This document shows, piece after piece, positions 38,002-58,592 of a DNA stretch of 64,000 nt. The number at the start of each line of letters is the position of its first letter. Positions within the stretch are counted from its first letter, which is position 1. A program made the position numbers and the translations under genes. Under the pieces are notes generated by a model. That model ran no database searches. It saw only the letters and a list, made by a program, of their open reading frames with translations, and was not told the origin of the DNA. Source of the DNA: Leptospira sanjuanensis (lineage in GTDB: Bacteria; Spirochaetota; Leptospiria; Leptospirales; Leptospiraceae); assembly GCF_022267325.1 (NCBI RefSeq), contig NZ_JAIZBG010000001.1:1837501-1901500 (forward strand). Reading direction: 5' to 3'.

Positions 38002-38617
38002 TCTTTAATAATTTCCTCCGATGAAAAGGTGATTCACAATTCTTGGCAAATGAAAATCTGCAAGCAGAATTGAAGATTGAAATCCCGTGATTCTGAAATT
38101 TATATTCAATAATTATAAATTACTATTTTAGATTGAATTTCTATTTTTAGGAATCCGCTCAGGATTAAATTCGAATTTTAAATTTGATCCTTGGGTTATA
38201 GTTTGGAGTTTTATAATCTTTCTGTGGAACATATTCTTTGCTCCCCGATGTTTGTTGTGTTACGCTGAGACCTCTTGTTTGGCGTTGAAAGAGGAAGGGA
38301 CTGATCCGTTCTTTTGCTTCGCTTTAAAGAGAGAAGCATTCTTTTGTTTGTTCAATCGGCGGGGCCTTTGTATTCGGAAATAAATCGAAATTGAAAGAAA
38401 ATCCTAATGGAGTGAACTGAAGAAGAGCGTTTCTTTATGCAAGAATTGCGCGATCTACTTAGATTTTGAAATGTAAGAACGGCTAAAATCTGCTTTGATT
38501 TTGAAATTCTAATCAAAACCCGCTTCGACGATGTTATACAATCCGTAATTGCTGAAATCGTCTGGGCTTAGTTTGATTGTTTTGACTTTGTGCTGAAAAT
38601 GAATTTCCCGTTACGAT
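38002..38617. other. AT-rich intergenic region
   Basis: 616 bases between two leftward genes. The first part next to 38002 is strongly AT-rich and probably holds the promoter of the split-barrel/cyclase operon. I see no convincing gene, RNA or strong repeat. A GCTTCGCTTT...AGAGAGAAGC inverted repeat near 38330 is weak. Confidence 0.5.
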
Positions 38618-39093
<476 letters not shown>

Positions 39094-39103
39094 CCTTAAA
39101 ATC

Positions 39104-39186
<83 letters not shown>

Positions 39187-39200
39187 CACTGTTTTGTATC

Positions 39201-39287
<87 letters not shown>

Positions 39288-39303
39288 ACGGTTTTTTCTT
39301 CCT

Positions 39304-41529
<2,226 letters not shown>

Positions 41530-41585
41530 TTGAATGCCCCCGAAGATCGTTTCATTTTCCCTTAAAAAAACCAATGACAGAGAAA

Positions 41586-41616
<31 letters not shown>

Positions 41617-41638
41617 GTTCCGGGAATCAATCGAACAG

Positions 41639-42508
41639 ATGGGAAAATCAATTCCAGCAAAGAAAAAGAAAGCACAAAAAAAAACGGAAGCCCCTTCCGC
41701 TCTGATGGGAAAAAAACTTTCGGTCGCCATCATCACTTACAACGAAGAACGCAACATCGGAGATTGTATCCGTTCCTGCATCGACATAGCCGATGAGATC
41801 GTCGTCTTAGATTCGATCAGCACGGACGCCACCGAAAAGATTTCGAAGTCTTTTCCTTCCGTCCGGTTTTATAAACAAAAATTCAAAGGTCACATCGAAC
41901 AGAAGAACGACGCGATCGCTCTTTGCAAATACGATTGGATTCTTTCTTTGGATGCGGACGAACGGGTTTCACCGGAACTGAAGAATTCGATTCTTACTTT
42001 CAAACAAAAACCGGACGACGGAGATCTCGGCGGTTTGCAGGTTTCCCGTTTGACCTTTCACATGGGAAGATTTATCCGTTACGGCGGTTGGTATCCTCAA
42101 TATCGATATCGCATCTTCCGCAAAGGTCAGGCCGTTTGGGTCGGGGAAAATCCTCACGACTATATCAGCATCGAAGGAAACGGAAGCAGGATTCACGGCG
42201 ACATCATTCACTACAGTTTTACGGATCTCGCCCATCAAGTGAACACGATCAATCAGTTCTCCTCGATCGTAGCCTACACGAGACAAAGAAAGGGAAAGAA
42301 GTTTTCCGTTCTTCGAACGATCTACAAACCGTTTTCCAAGTTCGTGGAAACGTATTTTTTTAAGTTCGGATTTTTGGACGGGTTTCCCGGTTGGGTCATC
42401 GCGGTTTCCTCGGCATATTCCACGTTCTTAAAGGACGCGAAACAATACGAGCTTCAGAAAGGAATCACGGAACGACCTTCCAACGTAAAATCGAGTTATG
42501 GTAATTAA
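41639..42508 (+). CDS. GT2 family glycosyltransferase (WaaE/KdtX-like)
   Basis: 289 residues from ATG 41639. After a Lys-rich N-terminal segment comes LSVAIITYNEERNIGDCI, LDSISTDAT and SLDADERVSPEL with the metal-binding DxD, all typical of GT2. The middle WYPQYRYRIFRKG and NPHDYISI resemble LPS inner-core WaaE-type enzymes. A longer frame to 41534 would overlap the divergent ligase gene. It probably adds a sugar to LPS, and gmhA two genes on supports a heptose connection. Confidence 0.85.
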   Translation: MGKSIPAKKKKAQKKTEAPSALMGKKLSVAIITYNEERNIGDCIRSCIDIADEIVVLDSISTDATEKISKSFPSVRFYKQKFKGHIEQKNDAIALCKYDWILSLDADERVSPELKNSILTFKQKPDDGDLGGLQVSRLTFHMGRFIRYGGWYPQYRYRIFRKGQAVWVGENPHDYISIEGNGSRIHGDIIHYSFTDLAHQVNTINQFSSIVAYTRQRKGKKFSVLRTIYKPFSKFVETYFFKFGFLDGFPGWVIAVSSAYSTFLKDAKQYELQKGITERPSNVKSSYGN

Positions 42509-43274
42509 GTCGTTTTTCGCAAAACTCCTTTCCTTTTTTCGAAGAAAAAAACGGAAGAAAGGTTCCGGCGAAGAAGAAACGCTTCCGGTTCGGGAAAGTT
42601 ACGGTTACAAACGCGAACTCGCGGAACTGCGGGAAAAGGCGGATCGTTTCTTCGTCACCCGAAAGAAAACGGGCGGTCTCGTTCACGAAACGAAATATTA
42701 TAAACTTCTAAAGAACGGTCCGAAACTTTTCCGTCTCGAAGGAAAGGAAAAATCCGGAAGGGAATATTCCCTCGTCGTTTCGACCGGAAATTTTTTGAGC
42801 TTGCAAGGGGAGAAGATTTCAGGAGTCGTTGTGATTCCCGAAGCGGAGTTGAACCGAATTCTTTCCTATGAACATTCCGACTTAAAAAGCGTATTTTCCC
42901 GATTTCAACCAGAAGGAATCGACGAAGACCTGAAAGTTTTATACGGAGAATCCGCTTCTTCCCAAGAAACGTGGAAGGACTTTTACAACTGGGAATCGTT
43001 TTGGAAACAGCAGATTTTTATTCGTCTGAAACCGAGTATTGTCGCCGTACTTCTTGTGTATATGGGACCTGAGTTCGAACAATTCTTTCAGTCTAATTCT
43101 ACAAAGCGGCTCAAGAGCATCGTCTCGGACGAACTTTATTTTTTGAATGTGAGCGGAAATCAAAAGGAGAATTCTCCGTATACGGAAAATCTTTCCTTAC
43201 AGGATTTCGAAAAGGCAAAGAGGGAATTTTTTCAAGTGCTCGAACAGATCCGTAAAAAAAGAGGAAGCAACTAG
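42498..43274 (+). CDS. Protein of unknown function in the LPS region
   Basis: 258 residues. It has a Lys/Arg-rich N-terminus (LLSFFRRKKRKK) that could associate with the membrane. No signal peptide or transmembrane segment is obvious, apart from a short hydrophobic stretch near residue 180 (IVAVLLVYMG). I do not recognise the family. It overlaps the glycosyltransferase gene by 11 bases and is followed directly by gmhA, so it is part of that operon. Confidence 0.65.
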   Translation: MVIKSFFAKLLSFFRRKKRKKGSGEEETLPVRESYGYKRELAELREKADRFFVTRKKTGGLVHETKYYKLLKNGPKLFRLEGKEKSGREYSLVVSTGNFLSLQGEKISGVVVIPEAELNRILSYEHSDLKSVFSRFQPEGIDEDLKVLYGESASSQETWKDFYNWESFWKQQIFIRLKPSIVAVLLVYMGPEFEQFFQSNSTKRLKSIVSDELYFLNVSGNQKENSPYTENLSLQDFEKAKREFFQVLEQIRKKRGSN

Positions 43275-43862
43275 ATGGATATTAAGGAAATCGCTCTCGG
43301 ACAAATCCGGGATTCCGTAGCCACCAAACAGAAATGTATCGATACGATCTTGGACGATATAACCAAGGCGGGAGAAATCGTTTCCAAGGTTTTACAAACA
43401 GGAAACACCGTCTTTCTGTGCGGAAACGGAGGTTCCTCCTGCGACGCGTCCCATATCGCGGCGGAGCTCGTGGTTCGATACAAATCCGGAAACGAAAGAA
43501 AGGCTTTGCCGGCTCTTTCCCTTTCCGCGGATTCGGCGGTGTTGACCGCTTGTTCGAACGACTACGGATACGAAGACGTATTCGCGAGACAGATCGAAGC
43601 CTTCGGAAAAAAGGGGGATCTCCTCATCGGACTTTCCACGAGCGGAAATTCCAAAAACGTTTTGCTCGCGCTGGAAAAGGCGAAAACCAGAGGTTTGAAA
43701 ACCATATCGTTGTTAGGCGGAGACGGCGGAAAGATGAGGAACCTTTCGGATCTGGACGTAATCGTTCCGAGCAACGTGACCGCGAGAATCCAGGAATCCC
43801 ATATTTTAATCGGACATATCCTTTGCAGCATCGTGGAATACAATCTGTTTAAAATGGAATGA
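43275..43862 (+). CDS. gmhA: Sedoheptulose-7-phosphate isomerase
   Basis: 195 residues of the SIS fold. Seen are [58 protein letters not shown] and the C-terminal [16 protein letters not shown]. It makes D-glycero-D-manno-heptose 7-phosphate for LPS core heptose. It starts directly after the stop of the unknown gene, with no gap. Confidence 0.92.
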   Translation: MDIKEIALGQIRDSVATKQKCIDTILDDITKAGEIVSKVLQTGNTVFLCGNGGSSCDASHIAAELVVRYKSGNERKALPALSLSADSAVLTACSNDYGYEDVFARQIEAFGKKGDLLIGLSTSGNSKNVLLALEKAKTRGLKTISLLGGDGGKMRNLSDLDVIVPSNVTARIQESHILIGHILCSIVEYNLFKME

Positions 43863-43871
43863 CGCCGATTC

Positions 43872-44639
43872 GTGATTTCTCCCGTAATTGAAATTTCCAA
43901 TCTGAAGGTTTCGACACCCGGTCATCATATTCTCAAAGGAATCGATTTCACTTTAAAAGAGGGAGAGGTTCATTGTATCGTGGGCGAATCCGGAAGCGGT
44001 AAGTCCACGTTCGCGTCCTGCCTATTGGGAATGACGGACAAGGAACTCTTTCAAAGGTCCGATCGTTTTTCGTTGTTAGGTCAGGACGCACGGTATCTCA
44101 CTGAAAGAGAATGGCAGGTTCTCCGTGGAAAAAAAATCGCTTTGGTTCCTCAGAACCCGATCTGGGGTTTTCATCCGTATCGAAAAACCGGTTTGCAGAT
44201 GATCGAAGCGTTTTCGCTGACCAATCCTTCGGTCGCTCACAAGAAGGAAATTTTACCTCTCCTCGATTCGATCCAGATTCACGATCCGGAAAAAGCCTTT
44301 GTATCGCTGCCCGGCCATCTTTCCGGAGGGGAAAGACAGAGAATTCTGATTCTTTTGGCGGTTTATTCCGGCGCTAGAATTGTCGTCGCCGACGAACCTA
44401 CGGCCGCCCTCGACTCGATCAGCGAGGTGGAAGTCCTCAAACTTCTTCTAAAATTTAGAAAGGAAAGGGGACTTTCCGTCATTTTTATCACGCACGAAAT
44501 CTCCATCGTCCGCGCCATAGCCGATACTATAAGTATCCTCTATCAGGGAGAATGGGCCGAAGTTCTGACAAGACCGCAAACCGGAGAATGGAAACTCCGT
44601 TCCGCTTACGGAAAAAAACTGTTTGAACAAGGGGCCTGA
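43872..44639 (+). CDS. Opp/Dpp-type ABC transporter ATPase
   Basis: 255 residues, GTG start. Walker A GESGSGKSTFAS, signature LSGGERQRILILLAV, Walker B IVVADEPTAALD and ITHEISIVRAIAD are all seen. The Q-loop segment VPQNPIWGFHPYR is of the peptide-transporter (OppD/DppD) type. No permease or binding-protein gene is adjacent, so it may serve a distant transporter. It is 9 bases after gmhA and may be in the same operon. Confidence 0.85.
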   Translation: MISPVIEISNLKVSTPGHHILKGIDFTLKEGEVHCIVGESGSGKSTFASCLLGMTDKELFQRSDRFSLLGQDARYLTEREWQVLRGKKIALVPQNPIWGFHPYRKTGLQMIEAFSLTNPSVAHKKEILPLLDSIQIHDPEKAFVSLPGHLSGGERQRILILLAVYSGARIVVADEPTAALDSISEVEVLKLLLKFRKERGLSVIFITHEISIVRAIADTISILYQGEWAEVLTRPQTGEWKLRSAYGKKLFEQGA

Positions 44640-44655
44640 TCTATAAGATAGTCGA

Positions 44656-46113
<1,458 letters not shown>

Positions 46114-46142
46114 AAGTTTCGATCTTCCAAATCCATTCTACT

Positions 46143-46174
<32 letters not shown>

Positions 46175-46283
46175 CCCGATTTCCCAACGATGGAAATTCA
46201 GGCGGATGTCCTTTCTCAATTGCGAGAAAAAAATCCAATCCACAAAGTCCGAAAGAATTTCTTTCGGGGAGAATTAGAATCCA

Positions 46284-47681
<1,398 letters not shown>

Positions 47682-47703
47682 TCGATAGGAATATAAGAAT
47701 ATT

Positions 47704-48337
<634 letters not shown>

Positions 48338-48339
48338 CT

Positions 48340-49337
<998 letters not shown>

Positions 49338-49341
<4 letters not shown>

Positions 49342-51251
49342 AAGAACAGAAATTCTCCGATTCCCTTGCGGAGTTGGAGTTCGTTCGAACCGAGTTGGAG
49401 CGGGAGAAAAAAGAAGAGGATTCCCTCTTTTCCAAAGACTGGCTTTCGCGTGCCTTGCAGGATCGAGTTCAACTCGGGATCACGTTATATCCTCTTGTCT
49501 ACGAAGAACAATCTCTCGGAAGGGAAGGAAGTTGGATTCTGACCTTTCGTTTTCCCGATCAGGAAGAATATCCCGCCAAGTTTCAGTCCGGTGCGCCCGT
49601 TCAAATCGGAAAGAACGAGGATCGAGCTCGAGCAATATTAGTTTCTTTGCATAAAGAAAGGATCCGGATCGCGATCGACGAGGTTCCCGAATGGGTGGAA
49701 GAAGGAAAGTGCTTTTTGGATCTTTTGCCCGACGAAACCTCTTATAAGGAAATGTTTTCTGCGTTAGACGTCCTATCCGCAGCGACCAAGGGAACGCGTT
49801 TGTACGTAAATCGAGAGTTACTGCTCGGATATGGAAAGCCCGATCCGATCGCACTTCGAGACGGGGATCGTTCCCGCGTTTTGGGAAGAATGACAGGAAC
49901 TTTGAACGAATCCCAAAAAAACGCCGCGCTCCACGCGGTTCTTACCGAAGACGTGACGATCATCCACGGTCCTCCGGGTACCGGAAAAACGACAACGTTA
50001 ACCGAAATTGTAAGTCAAATCGTAGCGGAAGAAAAGACGGTTCTTGTTTCCGCGCCGACTCATTCCGCTTGCGATCTATTGGTGGAATCGATTACGGAGC
50101 GGGGAATTCCCGTTCTACGTCTCGGGCATCCCGCCCGAATCAGCGAAGCCGCTCTACATACGACCCTCGACTACAAACTATTTCATCATCCCGACGGAAA
50201 ATTGTTAAGCGAATACAGAAAGGATGTCATTGAAATTTCCAAACAGGCGAAAAAGTTCAAACGCAACTTCGGTGAAAAGGAAAGGGAAGAACGGAAGAAT
50301 CTGTTTGCGGAAGTAAAAGAACTCAAGAAAACGATTCGATCCATGGAAAAAGGATTGGTGGACAGTTTGATTTCCTCTCATTCCGTGATCGTTTCCACGC
50401 CGGTCGCGTCCGCAAAAACGGTGCTCGAAGGAAGAAACTTCGACTTTTGCATGTTAGACGAATCTTCGCAGGCGCTCGAACCCGCGGCGTGGATTCCGAT
50501 CCTGAAATCGGATCGTGTGATTTTGGCGGGAGATCATAAGCAGCTTCCCCCGACCTTGTTTTCGGAAAAGAATTCTCTCGAACTGACGCTGTTTGAAAAG
50601 GCTGCGGAACGATTGGAAACTTCCGGCCGCGTATTTTTGCTCGACACGCAATATCGAATGAAGGACGAAATCGCCGCGTTTCCTTCTCGGGAATTTTACG
50701 GAAATAATTTGCGATCGGGTCGTCCGGAAGAGGAACGAGGTTCCACGTTTCCGGAAACATTCCCTTTTTTGAATGCGTTTCAGTGGATCGACACGGCCGG
50801 AACAGACAGCGAGGAAATTGCGGTAGACGACAGTCTTACCAATCCATTCGAAGCGGATCTTCAGGTTCGCCTGTGTGAGTCGCTCAAGGAAAACGACTGG
50901 TCCGAGGAGGAGATTACGATTCTTTCTCCCTATCGAGCGCAGGTTCGATTGATATCCGAAAAATTGAAAGAAGCCGGTTTTACCAAGATTAGCGTATCCA
51001 CGATCGATTCGTTTCAAGGACGGGAGAATCGTTGTATTCTTCTCGGGTTTGTTCGTTCCAACGCGGAAGGCCGCTCGGGTTTTTTAAAAGAATCCAGAAG
51101 GATCAACGTCGGGATGACTCGCGCACGCGATCTGCTTTTGTGCATCGGAGATAGTTCTACTTTGTCGGAAGATCCGTTTTTATCAAAGTTGATTCAATTT
51201 GCGGAAGCAAAGGAAGTGTTCCGAACGGCATGGGAATTTCGCGACCCGTAG
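49338..51251 (+). CDS. SF1 helicase of the IGHMBP2/UPF1-like group
   Basis: 637 residues with all superfamily I motifs: Walker A IIHGPPGTGKTTTLTEIV, motif Ia VSAPTHSACD, motif II MLDESSQALEPAAWI, motif III LAGDHKQLPPTL, motif V ISVSTIDSFQGRENRCI and motif VI INVGMTRARDLLLCIG. An N-terminal beta-barrel-like region (about 1-190) fits SMUBP-2-like helicases. TTG start, coupled to the CysK-like gene. The stop codon TAG lies inside the first unit of the 71-bp tandem repeat, so expansion there could not extend the protein. Confidence 0.9.
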
Positions 51252-51480
51252 AGAGCGAAATTGCCGTAGATGGCGGAGCCGTAATCGTAGGCTCTTTGCG
51301 TAGCAAAGATCATTACCCGTAGAGAGCGAAATTGCCGTAGATGGCGGAGCCGTAATCGTAGGCTCTTTGCGTAGCAAAGATCATTACCCGTAGAGAGCGA
51401 AATTGCCGTAGATGGCGGAGCCGTAATCGTAGGCTCTTTGCGTAGCAAAGATCATTACCCGTAGAGAGCGAAATTGCCGT
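51244..51480. repeat. 71-bp tandem repeat, three full copies plus a third of a fourth
   Basis: Units begin at 51244, 51315, 51386 and 51457 (partial, 24 bases), an exact period of 71 with no differences seen between copies. Each unit contains two inverted repeats, GAGCC...GGCTC and CTTTGCGTAGCAAAG. The first unit includes the last codons and stop of the helicase gene. Identical copies suggest recent expansion or homogenisation. Frames across it on the minus strand are artefacts of the repeat. Confidence 0.95.
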
Positions 51481-51494
51481 GTTTAAATATCAAA

Positions 51495-51642
51495 GGTTCC
51501 GACAGAGAAGCCGGATTTCACTTTACAAAAGTAGAATTTTCTGATAGAGAAAAATTTGCCGAGGTCTTCCCACGAACCCGCCTCCACCACCCAATTTGGG
51601 TGGGGCCGCGCCCTTTCACGGTAGACTTTGTCGGAACTCGAC
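51495..51642. repeat. MITE-like intergenic element, copy B
   Basis: Begins GGTTCCGAC at 51495 and ends GTCGGAACTCGAC at 51630-51642. Shared with copy A at 33.1 kb are TTTCTGATA, CCACCCAA..TGGGTGGGG and TTTCACGG in the same order and spacing. It directly follows the 71-bp array, and its right end touches the stop of the NrsF-like gene. Confidence 0.65.
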
Positions 51643-52274
51643 TACCACTTTAGAATCTTCTTAAATACGAAAAAGCCGAAAAAGAACAATCCGACGCTCG
51701 TAGTAACGTGCGAAAACAGAATGTGAAACGAGGATTGATCCGAACAAACAAACTTCAAACAAAAGTTCGCAAGCGCCAAGCTAAACACCGAAAGAATCGC
51801 CGCAGCCAGGACGGGATTTCCCGGTTTACCGCCTTTCAAAACGTAAATTCCGCTCCCCGCCAGAAGAATGCTGGAAAGAAAAAGAATCGACCAGCAACGC
51901 CCGACATGCGAATGAATTTCATGATTTGCAAATACGTCCCAGGCGAATAATCCGACCGAATATACGATCCACAAAAACGCGAGAAGAATAGGAATGCGCG
52001 CCGACTTGGAAAAGGATTCTTCCGGAAAACGAAGTTGGGATAAGATCCAAAATGAATACGACGCGATGAGAGCGATCCATAAAAAATCAGGAAACAAGGA
52101 AGGAATGTGAACGAAACGACTCGTAACCGGATGCAGAGAAAGAAGATATAAAACGAGTGTAACCGCGAGGATCGGACCTAAAATCGCGAACCAATTCCAC
52201 GCGCTTCGTCGTGCTGGAGTTTCCGCCGCCATTCTTTGAATCAAGGATTCGGTTGTTTCTTCTTTGCGAGTCAT
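51642..52274 (-). CDS. NrsF-like anti-sigma factor (DUF1109)
   Basis: 210 residues from ATG 52274. A short N-terminal cytoplasmic part (TTESLIQRMAAETPARR) is followed by six transmembrane segments, the DUF1109/NrsF arrangement. Cysteines in GRCWSI and KFVCSD are placed like those used by NrsF proteins to sense stress. It is divergent from an ECF sigma gene with 164 bases between them, the usual partner. A longer frame to 52388 would extend into that shared promoter region. Confidence 0.8.
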   Translation of the reverse strand: MTRKEETTESLIQRMAAETPARRSAWNWFAILGPILAVTLVLYLLSLHPVTSRFVHIPSLFPDFLWIALIASYSFWILSQLRFPEESFSKSARIPILLAFLWIVYSVGLFAWDVFANHEIHSHVGRCWSILFLSSILLAGSGIYVLKGGKPGNPVLAAAILSVFSLALANFCLKFVCSDQSSFHILFSHVTTSVGLFFFGFFVFKKILKW

Positions 52275-52429
52275 TTCTTTGCGTACTATCTTCGGAAATT
52301 TTCCAATTTTCAAGAATGGTTGGACAATAAATTCTTCCCCGTGCAAACTGGAAGGAATCGATTTCAGCTCGTAGTCAACGCATTCCAAATCGAAGGACCG
52401 TTTGTTTTACTATTCGAAGGTTCCAAGCA

Positions 52430-52996
<567 letters not shown>

Positions 52997-53030
52997 CAAA
53001 GTCGTTCTTCAAAGAGTCCAAGGAAATAGC

Positions 53031-54262
53031 ATGTCTTCCCCGTCACAGACCGATATCCGAGTCGAATTCATCGATTCCATCGTTTCGATTTCCAAGGAAG
53101 AATGGAACGCGATTTCCGATCCAAAAAGTCCTTTTTTAGAATACGATTTTTTACGATCCCTCGAAGTTTCCGGCTGCATCGGATCAACCACGGCCTGGGT
53201 ACCGAAATACTGCGTCCTTTGGAAAGAAGGGCGATTTTCCGCGGCGATCCCATTCTTCCTCAAATACGATTCCTACGGAGAATACATCTTCGATTTTCAG
53301 TGGGCGCAATTCTTCGCACAATCCGGACTCAAGTATTATCCGAAAGGTCTGGTAGCGGTTCCGTTCACACCCGCGACCGGAAAAAGAATTCTTCATGAAG
53401 AAGGTCTCGGCTTAAAGGAAGTCTGCGCGCATCTGATCCCCGCCTTACTTCGATTCGGAGAAGAAGAAGGACTTTCCGGAATCAATTTTTTATTTCTGGA
53501 AAAGGAAGAATCCGAAGCGCTCGCCGAATACGGGTTTGCAACAAGACTTTCTCACCAGTATCATTGGATCAACGGGGATTACTCGAGTTTCGAGGATTAT
53601 CTCACGGCGATGAAATCTAAAAAGAGAATGCAGATCAAACGGGAAAGAGAGATCGTAAAAAGTTACGGACTCGAAATTCGAGTACTGGAAGGAAACCAAA
53701 TCCAAAGATCGGACATCGACGCGATCTGGAGTTTTTATTCCGACACTCATTCGCGGAAATGGGGTTCGGCTTATTTAAACCGAAAATTTTTCGATTCCGC
53801 ATTCGAAACGTTTTTGGATCGGATCGTTCTGGTTTTAGCTTTCAAAGAAGGGAAGGCAGTAGCGGGAACATTCAATCTTCGTAAAGGAGATTTTCTCTAC
53901 GGCAGATATTGGGGCTGCACCGAATATTATTCCCATCTTCATTTCGAATGTTGTTTTTATCGATTGATAGACTATGCGATCCGGGAAAAGATCCGGGTCT
54001 TCGAAGCGGGAGCTCAGGGAGAACATAAATTTCTGCGCGGATTTCCGGCGGTTCCGACCTATAGTTCGCATCGGATTTTTCATCCTCGGGCCCGAAATGC
54101 GATTGAACGTTTCTTAAAAGAAGAAACACTGCACATGCAGGAAATGATCCACGAAACCAACGAACATTCTCCCTTAAAAGAAGTTCAAACGAATGTGTCT
54201 CTTTTGAACGACGCATCGGCCGATCCGTCCGAACGCGCATCCGTTCGGGAGAATTTCGAACC

Positions 54263-54266
<4 letters not shown>
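53031..54266 (+). CDS. DUF482 / peptidoglycan-like GNAT protein
   Basis: 411 residues. PFLEYDFLRSLEVSGCIGSTTAWVPKY near the N-terminus, FDFQWAQFFAQ..YYPKGLVAVPFTPATGKR and YGRYWGCTEYYSHLHFECCFYRLIDYAI near the C-terminus are hallmarks of the DUF482 (COG3146) family, a FemAB-like double-GNAT fold. The substrate is unknown. Cytoplasmic. Its stop overlaps the clpS start as ATGA, and it may be co-regulated with the sigma factor upstream. Confidence 0.85.
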
Positions 54267-56832
<2,566 letters not shown>

Positions 56833-56858
56833 ACAACAACCGATCGAATTAGGGTCCG

Positions 56859-58592
56859 ATGAAACAAATAACTATCCGTATCGTTCTGATACTTTTCCTC
56901 TTTTCCTGCAAAGAGGTTCCTCTTACCATCGAAGGAAAAAGTATTTCCACGGATTTACTCGTAACTCCTTCGCATCAAAAAAAACACACCGACTATTTCA
57001 GCGAAAGTAAGAATCTTATGATCGCGACCGATTCTCCCGAAGCGACCCAAGCGGGGATCGAAGTGGGCAAGTTAGGCGGAAACGTCGTGGATGTGGTCGT
57101 CGCAACTTCTTTTGCGATTTCCGTGACGAGACCGCACTCGACCGGACTCGGAGGGGGAGGTTTTCTGGTTCTTTACTTAAAGGAATTCAGGGAGCCGATC
57201 GCGTTCGATTTTCGAGAAAGAGCTCCTAACGCGGCTTCCAGGAATATGTATAAAAGAAAACCGAAAGAGGATTCCCTACTCGGGTTTCGTGCCGTTGGTG
57301 TTCCGGGTAACGTGGCCGGTTTGGTTCGTATTCATAAACGGTTTGGAAAACTTCCCCTGAAAACGGTGGTTGCACCGGCGATTCGTCTTGCACAAGAAGG
57401 GTTTCGCGTGTATCCCGATCTGAATTCCGCGATTCAAAAGTCCTCGAAAGATATGGACGAAGAAATGAAAGGGATTTTTCTTCCCGGAGGTAAGGTTCCC
57501 GAGGTAGGAAATCTTCTCGTTCAAAAAGACTTAGCCGGTTCCTTAAAGATGATCGCCGAATCTGGAGAAAACGAATTCTACCGCGGTAAGATTGCGAACG
57601 CACTTACGACCGCGATGAAAAAGAACGGAGGTTTGCTTACTTCTCAGGATTTGGCCGGCTTTCAAGTTCTTGAAAAGAAAACGCTGCAAACGAAATACCG
57701 CGGTTATACGATTTATACGATGCCCCCGCCTTCCTCGGGAGTTCATCTTTTGACGATGCTGTCGATGGTGGAAACGAAACCTCTCCAAGAAATGTATGAG
57801 AAGGACCCCGTTTCTTATTATCATTTTATGACGGAGGTGATGCGAAGAGGTTACGCGGATCGTGCGATTCTCGGAGGGGATCCTGCGTTTACGAAAATTC
57901 CTTTGGATCGGCTTCTTTCCAAAAAATACGCGGAAGAGAAGATCGCCGATTTCGATCAACAACGAGCTTCGAGCAGCTCCTCCTTTTTAAAGACGCTCAA
58001 CTTCGGAGTCGAATCTCCACAAACAACGCATATCTCCGTGATGGATAAGGACGGGAATTCCGTATCGACCACACAATCGATTAACTTTCGATTCGGCGCA
58101 TCGGTCGTGATTCCCGGAACGGGGATCGTTCTCAACGATACGATGGACGACTTCAGTCGCGCTCCGGGGGAACCGAACGTTTACGGACTGATCGGTGCGG
58201 AGGCGAATTCCATTCTGCCTAAAAAAACTCCTCTCAGCAGTATGTCTCCTACGATCGTGTTTCGAGGAAAAGAACCTTTTCTCGCAACGGGCGCGCCGGG
58301 AGGTTCTTATATCGTAAACGCGGTTTTACAGTCTCTCGTTTATAACCTCGACTTTCATTTGACCTTATACGAATCCGTCGCACGCGGAAGAGTGCATCAT
58401 CAATTCTTTCCCGATGCGGTCTTTATTGAAAAATCCGTGAACGAAAGAAACGTATTCGACGGTCTTTCCGCAAGAAAACACGACATCCGAATCGCTCCGA
58501 ACTTTGCGAAGCTATTCTCTGTCAAAAGGGAGAACGGAACGCTCTACGGAGCTTCCGATCCACGTGGAGAAGGAGCCACAGGCGGACTTTGA
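56859..58592 (+). CDS. ggt: Gamma-glutamyltransferase lipoprotein
   Basis: 577 residues. A short signal with lipobox (VLILFLFSC-KEV) makes it envelope-bound. The heavy chain carries FDFRERAPNAA. The catalytic Thr that starts the light chain after self-cleavage is in PQTTHISVMDKDGNSVSTTQS. PLSSMSPTIVF and GAPGGSYIVNAV are oxyanion-region segments. It cleaves gamma-glutamyl bonds, chiefly of glutathione, outside the cytoplasm. Its stop overlaps the gshA TTG start, so the glutathione genes form an operon. Confidence 0.93.
   Translation: MKQITIRIVLILFLFSCKEVPLTIEGKSISTDLLVTPSHQKKHTDYFSESKNLMIATDSPEATQAGIEVGKLGGNVVDVVVATSFAISVTRPHSTGLGGGGFLVLYLKEFREPIAFDFRERAPNAASRNMYKRKPKEDSLLGFRAVGVPGNVAGLVRIHKRFGKLPLKTVVAPAIRLAQEGFRVYPDLNSAIQKSSKDMDEEMKGIFLPGGKVPEVGNLLVQKDLAGSLKMIAESGENEFYRGKIANALTTAMKKNGGLLTSQDLAGFQVLEKKTLQTKYRGYTIYTMPPPSSGVHLLTMLSMVETKPLQEMYEKDPVSYYHFMTEVMRRGYADRAILGGDPAFTKIPLDRLLSKKYAEEKIADFDQQRASSSSSFLKTLNFGVESPQTTHISVMDKDGNSVSTTQSINFRFGASVVIPGTGIVLNDTMDDFSRAPGEPNVYGLIGAEANSILPKKTPLSSMSPTIVFRGKEPFLATGAPGGSYIVNAVLQSLVYNLDFHLTLYESVARGRVHHQFFPDAVFIEKSVNERNVFDGLSARKHDIRIAPNFAKLFSVKRENGTLYGASDPRGEGATGGL

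Noticed and set aside
51183..51448. Leftward frames of 64 and 84 codons
   Set aside because: They arise from the 71-bp tandem repeat and the antisense of the helicase end; the residue sequence simply repeats.
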